Positions 18,392 to 26,242 of a stretch of DNA of 26,242 nucleotides are shown in pieces (positions within the stretch are counted from its first letter, which is position 1; every line of letters starts with the position of its first letter). The stretch spans positions 403,258 through 429,499 of the forward strand of contig MNCI01037504.1 of the NCBI GenBank assembly GCA_015680685.1, given 5' to 3'. Source of the stretch: Gnetum montanum (taxonomy: Eukaryota > Streptophyta > Gnetopsida > Gnetales > Gnetaceae). Below the pieces are notes generated by a model, which was not told where the DNA came from, ran no database searches, and saw only the letters and a list, made by a program, of their open reading frames with translations. Position numbers and translations under genes: made by a program.

Positions 18392-19069
18392 GTTTTTTTA
18401 TTTTTTTACAAATGGGAATCATACCATATAAAGACTTTATTTTACTTCCTAATATTGGTCAACATGGAATGGTAAGAAGCCAATGAAAACACTCAAGTAT
18501 GTAGAAGATTACAAAGAGTATTAAGTCCCCTTAAAGTCACACCCTGTGCAAACCTTTGAATCCTTTCCAATTTCAAAAACTATTAAGGTCACAAATTAAT
18601 TAAATGTTTATTTAATGAAAGGAACCTCAAACTTCCAAAATAAGGAAAACCATAGAGTTTGTGGATGGGTGGATGACGTGGACTCACTACCTATTCCGTG
18701 AAAAATAAACCATGTCTTATTGATTAGACATTAGAATTCAAAAATAGAAACTAGATGTTAGCAATCAAAATATTAAGCACAAACCACCATTAGTATACAG
18801 TAACATTGGCACTATGTCCTATTATAATAAAGCACTTTTATTAGCAAAAATAATGAAAAGTCACAAAAAATAAAGTAAAATATATAAGAAAGTATAAAAT
18901 ATTCAAGAAGGATAAAGCATACTAATGATGTTGTAAATCAAAAATTAAGAAAATCAATAGAATGAAAAACCAAAAAGAGGTAAAAATCAACAAAGTATAA
19001 AACAAAAATGTGTAAAACAAAAAGTGAAAAATTGAGAAGCCATGTGTTTAGTTAGTATGGATGGCCATC

Positions 19070-20398
19070 TCCCCCACAATTGAGTTTAAAGGAGGAGACG
19101 TGAAATATAAAGTGTGGTTGTCCATCTAATGAGGTAGTAGTTGTACTAGCTTATCTTGGCTCTAGGAAAGGTTTCACTTGTTGGATGTTAACTAATTGCT
19201 TTTTGTGTGAGCTCTTAGGTTTGTAGATTAACATGGTTCCAAAGGGAAAGTTTTTATCAATTATATAAGGTCCCTTCCACAATGTTTGGAACTTTGTTTT
19301 TTGGGGTACATGTATGGGATTCCAATAGAGAACCTTATCTCCAGGTTGAAATTTTACATTCTATATTCTAAGGTCATGGCTCTTCTTGTTATATGCTTTA
19401 TGCACTTCATTCAAAGATAGGGATATCAATCAATTTTTATCTAGCACATTCAAGTTGATTAATCTTTCTCTTTGTGCTAGGCTCAGGTTAAGGTCCACAT
19501 CGCAAGCTGTTAAAAGTGTATGAAGCTCAGATTGGATTGGAACTATTGGAAGTTTTCCATACACCAGCTCATAGGGAGAGTAGCCTATGGGGATTTTCCA
19601 CATGGAGCAGTAGGTTGAAAGGGTGTCATTGACTTTTGTGATCTAGTTTCTCCTATATTTTCTTGCAATCCTTGTTAGGATCTTTGTGATCTTCCTATTG
19701 GTGACTTCTACTTGGCCATTAGCTTGGGGGTGATAGAGTGTTGTTAATTTATGTTCAACCCCCAAGCATTGCATCAACTTCTAAAAGGTGCTACTTGTAA
19801 AATGGGTTCAATTGTTAGAAATTAGTGCACACAACACACCAAACCTATCTATAATATGTTATTGTACAAATCAAGTAGCAATAAATGATGTACAGTAGGT
19901 GATGGCTATTGCTTCTACCCATTTGGTGCAATAGTCAATTGTTACGATGATGTATGCATTTTCATTGGACATGGGTGTGATGGAACCCATGAAGTCTATG
20001 CCCCATATGTCAAAGGGCTCTAGTGGTTGAATCCACTATTGAGGACCCTCCATTCAAGCAGTCATCCCAAAATCTCATTGAAAGCATTCATAGGATTAGA
20101 CAAACTAGTGCACATCCTTGCATATTGTAGGCCAATAGTATCCTACCATTAGGATTTTTATGGCCATGTGTCTCCCTACATAATGGCCTTTACAAAGACC
20201 TTCATGAGCATCCTAGAAAATAAGTAATCTGTCTGCATCAAGGACATAACAATGAACAAGGCCATCGACACACACCTTATAAAGGTAGCCATTGATTTCT
20301 ACGAAGTACTTAACCTGATGAAGAAATGGTTGTTTCTTCTGAAGGTCCAAATCTTGTGACATCTCCTAAGTGAGAAGGTAAGTGAGGATGCCATCATA
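19070..20398 (-). pseudogene. Gypsy integrase remnant of element A
   Basis: The zinc-binding region reads HYVGRHMAIKILMVGYYWPT near 20190-20130. The core includes GIDFMG near 20000-19985, then VTIDYCTKWVEAIA. The second catalytic block, usually S-D-N/G-G-T-H-F, reads SNN-stop-THF near 19820-19800 (Asp lost). The third, usually VE-x-x-NREI, reads VEVTNRKI (Glu to Lys). The C-terminal part reads HDLRI, FQPGDKVLYWNPIHVPQK, KFQTLWKGPYII and ends in SIVGEMAI near 19065. Each lost catalytic residue is explained by a G-to-A change on the coding strand. Confidence 0.82.
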
Positions 20399-20900
20399 TC
20401 ATTTTGATTTGGTGGGTACTTGGTCATTTATTACTCCTATAAAGAGGAGTTTATTTAGAAATTGATCAAAGAGTAGACCCTCCTCCTTTTTATTATCCCA
20501 TCTTAACCAAGAAAGATGGTCAGCGATCACATTCTTAGTTCTTTTTCGATCTACCATTGTGAGATCAAATTCCTGCAAGATCATGAGCCACCATATGATA
20601 TAGGGGCTCACCGTTGGCTTGTTCATTAAGAAGTGGATGGCACTATGATCTGTATGCACAAACACTTTATAGCCAAGCACATAGTGCCTAAACATTTTGA
20701 GAGCATACACCACTACCATTAGTTCTTTCTCAGTTATGGTGTAATTCAACTGTGCACTCACAATGCTTTAGCTCATGCAATGGATGTAGTATGGATGTTT
20801 CTTATCATCCAACTACATAAGCACAACTTCCAAGGAATAATTAGATGCATTTTTCATTATATGGAATGGTCTAGACTAGTCTAGTGCTCATAAAAGTGGA
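20399..20900 (-). pseudogene. Gypsy RNase H remnant of element A
   Basis: Minus strand NASNYSLEVVLMQ, DDKKHPYYIHCMS, then LNYTITEKELMVVVYALKMF, YVLGYKVFVHTDHSAIHFL and LILQEFDLTMVDRKRTKNVIADHLSW-like blocks typical of gypsy RNase H. The first catalytic Asp (usually C/S-D-A-S) is Asn; the Glu of TEKEL and the Asp of TDH remain. The open stretch 20761-20399 continues into the linker before integrase (VINDQVPTKS). Confidence 0.85.
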
Positions 20901-21795
20901 GTTTCTATGAGTTTTTCCTCTAGCTATTGGAATGCAAATTTGTAATCCTTGGTCTAAATGAATGAAGCATCTTTCTTTGTAAGATCGACCAACAACTTTG
21001 CAATCTTAGAGAAAATTTTTATAAACCACCAATAGTAGCCAGTGTATCCAAGGAATGATTAGACATCTTTGACTATCTCTAGTTGGTGTGTGATTCCTTG
21101 GATGACCCTTATCTTTTCAAGGTCTACCTCAATCCATGCTTAAGTAATTCTGTGCCCTAGTATTATGCCTTCCTAGACCATTAAATGAATTTTCTACCAA
21201 TTGAGCCTAAGGTTTATTTCAAAACATCTTTTCAATACTTGATCAAGGTGATCCAGAGCTTACTCAAATGTAGCCCCATAGGTAGAGAAGTTATCCATAA
21301 AGACTTCTAACTTGCTACCAATCTGTTGTTGAAAAATATTGAGGACTGGGCATTGAAATGTTGTAGGAGCATTGCATAGACCAAATGGCATCTTACAATA
21401 TGCAAAATTTCCTAGGGACTCGTGAATGTTGTTTTGGCTTGATCTTCTAGTGAAATCTAGATTTGGCCATAGCCACTATAACCATCCAAGAAGCTATAAT
21501 AGCAATGCCTAGATATGGTGTCCAACACTTGCTCCACAAATGGCAATGGAAAATGATCTTCAAATGTTGCCATATTCAATAGTCTAAAGTTGATGTAGAC
21601 CCACCACTTACCACCTTTCTTTGGCACAATTATGAGTGGGCTAAGCCACTCACTATCCACAACTATTTCCTCTTTGACGATTTGCTTCAACTTAAGGTTC
21701 AACTGCCTTTGCAACTACCTTCTTAGCTTCATGGCCAAGTCAATGTAGATACGATGTTGGCATATCCTTGGATCAATTCTAGTCAACTCAAGATA
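20901..21795 (-). pseudogene. Gypsy reverse transcriptase remnant of element A
   Basis: It starts RIDPRICQHRIYIDLAMK, then LNLKLKQIVKEEI, SEWLSPLIIVPKKGGKWWVY, INFRLLNMATFEDHFPLPFV and CYYSFLDGYSGYGQI, the palm and fingers blocks. The catalytic YxDD equivalent reads VFMDN (21304-21290): the second Asp is Asn. PFGLCNAPTTFQ-like and FMDNFSTYGATF blocks match Athila/Tat-type RTs. It would reverse transcribe element RNA. It is inactive through the Asp loss and several stops. Confidence 0.88.
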
Positions 21796-21897
21796 TGACT
21801 ATGCAAAGGCTTTTGGCCATTTGTTAACTACCTTTAACAGCTCATATTTTTATTTAGAAGCAAGATTTTCATTGATGATAATTGACTTGCCATTTTT

Positions 21898-23046
21898 TTA
21901 AAATGCATACTCCATGTTGGTTGATGGAGTTTTTAGCTCTAGGGGCTCTTTCTTAAAATTATCAAGGATCTCCAACTCTTCCCAATAGGTATAATCGACT
22001 TCATCATTAAAGAGTTGGTGATGAACTTGCTCAAGTTCATCCAAGCCCTTGACATTAGCACATGTTAGGCTCTCAATAGTTTCCATGCATAGTGTGTTGC
22101 TATTAGAGTCAATTTTCAGCCACTACGTGCCCTCCTATTTTGTGGCTACTATGTATAGGCACGTTTGGATGTCATTTTCATGTGCATACTAATTGCATGC
22201 TTTAATGAAAGTACTTTTAATGGACCATATTTTCTATGCACAATTGCACCCATTATCATTATACGTGATGCATAGAACTCGCTTCTTCTCAAGTCATCCA
22301 AATTTTATTTTCCTTGAAGATTTCCAATGAGAGGCCCCTGATATCCATTCATGCATCAATAGTGCTTAAACATGAATGTCTCATAATGATGGGGAAGTCA
22401 CCTTTGTAGTTTTCTACCTTGATCACCAGAAAATTGACAAGATAGGACCATCCACAAACTGTAGTCACAATGTCCTTCACTAATCCCAAAGAGACAGTGA
22501 TTGACTAGTCTACCAATTCCAAATGGATATTGCTCTTCTTTAGAGGTGGCAGGTTTCAAGTCTTGTACATGTCATGGAAGATGAGATTGACACCAAAACC
22601 AGAATTAAGAAGAGCCTTGCATGGCTCATGTCTAGTGATTTGTAAGTAAATAAGAGGGCTTCCCAAGTTAGATCTCTTTGTGTAAAGGTTACAAGCCTTG
22701 ATCTAATCAAAGATAGCATGAGTTAACATCACAATGCATATTTGAGGTGGCATTTGGTTTGAAGGGCCCTCAAATGTATTTGATGTAGAGGTTGAGGATG
22801 CTAGAGATACAAGGCGACCAATTGCATTTGGTTATGAGGGTTTGGGAGGACTGTTAGGTCAAAAAATGATTGTTTCTTAGATCTATAGTATAAACCATTT
22901 GGCTAGAAGGTTGATTGTAAATTTATAGCCCTCATAACATTTTGTTGCTACGGCTATGGAAGAATTTAGGAGGTAACTAGGTTTAGGGCAGAGGGATGTA
23001 TGCAAATAGATGCAAAGGATAGTAAGGATATGGGGGTTTTCATCAA
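21898..23046 (-). pseudogene. gag tail, protease and PR-RT linker of element A
   Basis: From about 22660 downwards the minus strand reads EPCKALLNSGFGVNLIF, then NLPPLKKSNIHLELVD, closely matching element B. The active-site Asp is Asn here too (22606-22604, AAT). FPIIMRHSCLSTID follows where the family has LGRPFLxTVD. The linker 22086-21898 is acidic (ELEQVHHQLFNDEVDYTYWEE). The region 22700-23046 should be the gag end but is weakly readable. It is cut at 23046 by element C. Confidence 0.75.
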
Positions 23047-23914
23047 TGATGAGTGGCGAGGTACGCCTACACTCAACCATACGAATACAAGCATTTCACA
23101 CACGATCTGGTCGAACTTCATAGACAGACTAGCCATGGTATCTAGACGGTTACTCATAGATCGTAGTTTGCTGTCTTCCCACTTGGACTAGTATTAGCTT
23201 TGTCACGTATGGTTTAGTCTAGAGTAAGGTGTATGATGTGTTCCTACACTAATGCTACTCTTGGGGATGATGAGAAATATATATATATATATATATATCA
23301 ACTAAACTAGGGGAGAGAGAGTGAGAGAGAATCTAAACTAGCCTAAGTGCGATGAGCATCCGTTCCTTAATCATCTGTACACATCTTGGACCTCATGCAT
23401 GACTACCACTAGGATTACCAAGTGCATGGCCTAGGTACGTTACTGGGTTACCAAGTAGTCACACTTAAATGCTCGTGATTAATTCGTACTCATTCTGCAT
23501 TACTAGGAGATAAGGGTAAAGATATATTAACTAAGAAAGTAGTAAATAACAATAAAAATTAAATAATTAAGCTAAGTGGATGTTGCAATGATGAAGTAAT
23601 CTCGATATTTATTGTTGGTCATGTGTGTGTCCAAGTATGTCACACTCGAATAAGGATGTTGTACAATTACAATCATCACACTGTGGGCATGCACTGGGAG
23701 AAAAGAGTTGAGAGGAAAACTACTAAGAACTAAGAACTTCAAACTTCAAACTTCAAAAAGAGTTAAAACTGCCTACCAAATTTGCCTACCTCTTATTTAT
23801 AGATGAGGAGATAGGCTGTGATATTGCCTATGCGATATCACATCTAGGCTGTGATATCGCATCGCCTGTGATATCATGTACGTGATATCACAGCTAACAA
23901 TTCATGACTCATCA
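23047..23914 (-). repeat. 3' LTR of element C (868 bp), GATATC type
   Basis: TGATGAG at 23047 and CTCATCA at 23908-23914. U3 (23815-23895) has at least five GATATC or GATATT motifs, including GATATCATGTACGTGATATC. TATA box on the minus strand at 23801-23794. An (AT)n run (23279-23298) and a GA-rich run (23311-23331) are microsatellites within it. U5 keeps CACACGATCTGGTCGAACTT near 23099. Confidence 0.9.
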
Positions 23915-23952
23915 TACCCCCATGACTGAATGAAAACTCGTCCTCGAGTTAA
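23915..23952 (-). promoter_or_regulatory. Polypurine tract and pre-PPT block of element C
   Basis: Minus strand AACTCGAGGACGAGTTTTCA, then CAGTCATGGGGGTA at the LTR edge; nearly identical to element B. Confidence 0.75.
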
Positions 23953-24105
23953 AGTGAGAACAAGATCCATTGATTACATAGTGGATAGGTATGGGATTAT
24001 TGACTGACTAGAATGGATTCATGCCACAGTGTGGAATTAGAACAAAATTGAGACACAACATGGAAGATGCAAAAGAAAATCCTATAACTACAAAATTAGT
24101 GGAAC

Positions 24106-24873
24106 TCATGTAGTTCCTAGTGGTGGTGGCTCCTCCATGGGTGCCTTTCCCTTATCTTATGCTCCAGGTCTTGGGATTTGATGGTGTTGAAGTATAGCCT
24201 GGAGTTTCTCCTCTTGTAAGGCTTTGAGTGCCTTGGCATGCACATAAGTTTGCGCTTGTGCCATAGAGGCATCCCAGTCAACCTTCTCTTTTTCTTTTGC
24301 CACCCTTTTATTCTCTTTCAACAGTTTCTGAAGTTGCTTGGTTCTGAAAGTGTCCAGCTAGTTTTGAGTAACCTTTGGCCCTGTATTCAGAAGGTTTAAT
24401 ATTTCTGAAATGGCTTGAACAGAGAAATCAATAGTCACACCACAAATGTTAACCGTGGTGCCTTCTTCTTTGTTGTGCAAAAATTGGTACGTTTCCCCTA
24501 TGTACCAAGCACCCCTTTCAGAGAGGATAGGCCATAATGGAAACCCTTTGAGGTGATCCCTAATGGACTCTAGAGAAAATTCTATGAAAGATTCAAAGTT
24601 TAATTCCACAATCACTGTAGTGAATATGGACCTTTCATGGATGGCCTAAACACAATCCTGGGGCAACGTGAGATGTTGTCCCTATTTAGACGCTGCAGCA
24701 ACTCCTGCTTTTGCTTGCCTTGATTGTATAGTAGCAAGGTCCTCTTGGTGGATACTAAATTATTTTTCCTCCTACTCTATTTGCTGTCTAGCAAGAAATT
24801 ATCCTTCACCTCTCCTAGGTTGTTTGATCCCACCTTGTGCAGGACCTTCCTGTTGTTCGCGTTTCGAGGTCAT
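24106..24873 (-). pseudogene. Short 3' ORF of element C (255 codons) with a plant-transposon-like domain and coiled-coil tail
   Basis: ATG (24873-24871) to TGA (24108-24106) is one uninterrupted frame of 256 codons except for seven stops, all TAG or TAA and all readable as former Gln codons. The N-terminus is basic (MTSKREQQEGP). Residues about 85-171 look folded: VELNFESFIEFSLESIRDHL, then GFPLWPILSERGAWYIGETY, VNICGVTIDFSVQAISEILN. That style (VNICGVxIDFSxxAI) recalls the putative plant transposon protein domain found in gypsy-derived genes; not verified. Residues 173-235 are a charged helix (KQLQKLLKENKRVAKEKEK, KALKALQEEKLQAIL), ending in EEPPPLGTT. Compared with the 949-codon version in A it lacks the middle coiled-coil block. 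Role unknown. Confidence 0.7.
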
Positions 24874-24902
24874 TTGCAATCACACAGGGCCAATCATTAG
24901 TA
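24874..24902 (-). promoter_or_regulatory. Branch point and decayed 3' splice site before the 3' ORF of element C
   Basis: Minus strand TACTAAT (24902-24896), then GATTGGCCCTGTGTGATTGC and AA|ATG where A and B have AG|ATG. Branch A to acceptor is 23 nt. The acceptor G has changed to A at 24874. Confidence 0.5.
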
Positions 24903-25383
24903 ATGTTGTTACTAAAGTTAGGTTATACCTTACTACTTGCCTTAATGGATTTGCTTTATCTTTGTGTGATGTTAATTAAAATGTCCCCGAAAGATTATAA
25001 TATTGAATCCTCTTTGCGTAGGTGGTTTCCCAAATCTAGTTTCCCAGTATAACTAAGAAGATGAAATTGTTTTTGGCACATTTATCCTTACTTTTATAAA
25101 TAATTACCCTTGATAATGTCCTTCGGGTGATGAAAAATTTTAAAAAACGTTATGCACTATTTGACCTATGCCTCTCCCCATGACTAAGCTGAACACTCTA
25201 GGTTCAAGTAGGTTCAAACATAATGAAAATAAGAGTACTAGCGAGCGAGTTATGGATATGAAAGCAAGGGACAGGCAATCGCGAGTCGTAGAGAGAAATT
25301 TGAAAAACTTCCCCCACTTGAACAATTGCAAATGAGGTGGATTAGCGTAGGGGGTCACGTATATATATATATATTTGGGACAC

Positions 25384-25409
25384 GATATTGTGTACGTGAT
25401 ATCGCAGCC
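25384..25409. promoter_or_regulatory. Internal GATATC palindrome pair of element C
   Basis: CGATATTGTGTACGTGATAT followed by CGC. Read on the minus strand it is GATATC-ACGTAC-ACAATATC, closely matching GATATC-ACGTAC-ATGATATC in the U3 of the same element's LTR. It lies about 510-540 nt upstream of the 3' ORF ATG. Confidence 0.55.
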
Positions 25410-25543
25410 TATCGAAGCTAGGGCACTTTATAGAATGTACCAAATTTTTAATATATATATATATTGAAATTAAATGATGTAAACTAAGGACATTTGGACT
25501 GTTGTTAAAGGGTTCCAGGGTAATTCAACTAGTTCTGAAGGGA

Positions 25544-25648
25544 TAAAAATTATAATGGTATGGAATTTATCAATAAGAACCTTAGATGGTAAGGGNTAAA
25601 AATTATAATGGTATGGAATTTATCAATAAGAACCTTAGATGGTAAGGG
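25544..25648. repeat. Perfect 52-bp direct repeat around an ambiguous base (probable assembly artefact)
   Basis: 25544-25595 and 25597-25648 are identical, separated by a single N at 25596. Perfect copies at an N amid old, diverged DNA point to two contig ends that overlap and were joined without merging. Confidence 0.8.
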
Positions 25649-26242
25649 GGAGAAAAAGGCTATGTGATGGTTTATAGGAACGTTTGATTTGGAGGGATAG
25701 TAATAAGGGAAAGAATATCATTGACAATATGCTAAGGGTAAGAGATGGTGTGAGGAATATTTTTTATGAGTGCAAATTACAAAAAATTACACAAGTGGAT
25801 CCTCCCCAAAGCAGGTTCCAACCTCTAATGCCCTTGCATAACGACACCTTAAAATGTTTGTAGGCATTAGAAGGGTTAAATTTAATCTACACTGGTTCCA
25901 CAAAACACACACATGTAAGTATCACTGGAATGAGGTAAGAATTCTATGCTATATAAGACACGAGCTACAATTACGTGAACAGCGAGATGAGATGGACTAT
26001 AGAAGGGGTTGTAGAGATTGGGACATGAGGTGATTGATCCAAGGCACAATGAATCCTACGTGTAAAGCATGATTAATGTGTCATTAACCCATTATTCCAA
26101 GATTAGGACCAAGTTCATTCCTCTAATTAGTGACACCACATTGTTTCATCCCATGATGAGTGACTATGAGTGTACCAGAACAACAAGGCATACGATCACT
26201 TGGCATTTTGTTCAAGGGAGGAGTGATTTTTGCTTTGTGGCA

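Larger units (their letters stand above)
17004..19069 (-). other. Intron-like region of element A between integrase and the 3' ORF
   Basis: No long frame. It begins after the pol end with a T-rich tract (minus 19040-18850) homologous to element B 1520-1640. A conserved hydrophobic frame lies at 18164-18391. The block TTATGCAAGGGCA...GGGGAGGACCCACTTG (minus, about 17890-17840) also occurs in element C (about 25845-25795), so the region is conserved family-wide. A GTTGAC/GTCGAC palindrome cluster lies at 17491-17575. Frames on both strands at 17154-17478 look like chance. Confidence 0.6.
12187..23046 (-). mobile_element. Ty3/gypsy element A (Athila/Tat-like layout), 3' end to gag
   Basis: Minus strand order: gag tail, protease, RT, RNase H, integrase, an intron-like region of about 2 kb, a long coiled-coil 3' ORF, PPT, 3' LTR. 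It is inserted in copia DNA at 12186/12187 in the same orientation and is itself interrupted by a solo LTR (14019-14864) and, in gag, by element C at 23047. Its 5' LTR lies beyond C and is not seen. Five bases left of the LTR are ACACT; the partner TSD copy is not in the window. Stops are mostly TAG or TAA in place of Gln codons. Confidence 0.88.
23047..26242 (-). mobile_element. Ty3/gypsy element C, 3' part, inserted in the gag region of element A
   Basis: 3' LTR (23047-23914), PPT block, short 3' ORF (24106-24873), splice acceptor and intron-like region running off the right end of the window. The orientation matches A. Left flank is ATCAA (23042-23046); the TSD partner is outside the window. 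Homology to the A intron-like region continues to the last base (GGGGAGGATCCACTTG near 25800). Confidence 0.85.
24903..26242 (-). other. Intron-like region of element C
   Basis: No convincing gene. It holds a PPT-like TTAGTCATGGGGAGAGG (minus, about 25192-25175), a GATATC palindrome pair (25384-25409), AT microsatellites (25362-25374 and 25450-25465) and an assembly blemish at 25544-25648. Blocks from about 25790 match the element A intron-like region. Confidence 0.55.

Noticed and set aside
23279-23331. AT and GA microsatellites as possible functional elements
   Set aside because: Ordinary simple repeats within an LTR; no positional conservation in the other LTRs.
25140-25358. Minus-strand hydrophobic frame in element C
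   Set aside because: GTG start, inside the intron-like region, no equivalent in A or B.

Overview
The window is eukaryotic plant nuclear DNA, almost certainly from a large, repeat-rich genome. A gymnosperm is a guess from the depth of retrotransposon decay, not something the sequence proves. There are no operons, ribosome binding sites, tRNA or rRNA genes, or CRISPR-like arrays. About 85% is nested, inactivated LTR retrotransposons. One apparently intact small gene sits in non-repetitive DNA between them.

Layout. 1-4125 (+) is the 3' part of Ty3/gypsy element B. It has a gag tail and retropepsin, then a large internal deletion that removes RT, RNase H and most of integrase, then an untranslated stretch, a short relic 3' ORF, a polypurine tract and a 3' LTR. 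4126-5287 (+) is the 3' piece of one LTR followed head-to-tail by an apparently whole second LTR of the same family. 5288-8192 is low-copy-looking DNA with a TATA box and a 103-codon secreted-peptide gene (7064-7375) carrying an IDA-like core. 8193-12186 (-) is a decayed Ty1/copia element (possible LTR, RNase H, RT, integrase) with a 385-bp tandem duplication and, at 10505-11213, a solo gypsy LTR with a perfect TTAAT target-site duplication. 12187-23046 (-) is gypsy element A, inserted into the copia element: 3' LTR, coiled-coil 3' ORF (itself split by another solo LTR at 14019-14864), long intron-like region, integrase, RNase H, RT, protease and gag tail. 23047-26242 (-) is the 3' part of gypsy element C, inserted into the gag region of A: 3' LTR, polypurine tract, short 3' ORF and intron-like region.

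One LTR family, with TGATGAG...CTCATCA ends and about 700-960 bp long, supplies all the gypsy copies. The pol layout (gag-PR-RT-RH-IN, then an extra ORF before the 3' LTR) is like the Athila/Tat group. In all three elements the extra ORF starts directly behind a splice acceptor with a branch-point-like CTAA motif 23-24 nt upstream, which suggests expression from a spliced subgenomic RNA. The LTR U3 regions carry short palindromic repeats of two kinds, GATATC-based or GTCAAC/GTCGAC-based. Each element appears to carry the same kind again inside its body upstream of the 3' ORF. This matched pairing is the most unusual signal here.

All transposon genes are broken, mostly by stops and catalytic-residue losses that read as C-to-T or G-to-A transitions, as expected from long cytosine methylation. 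The peptide gene shows no such damage.
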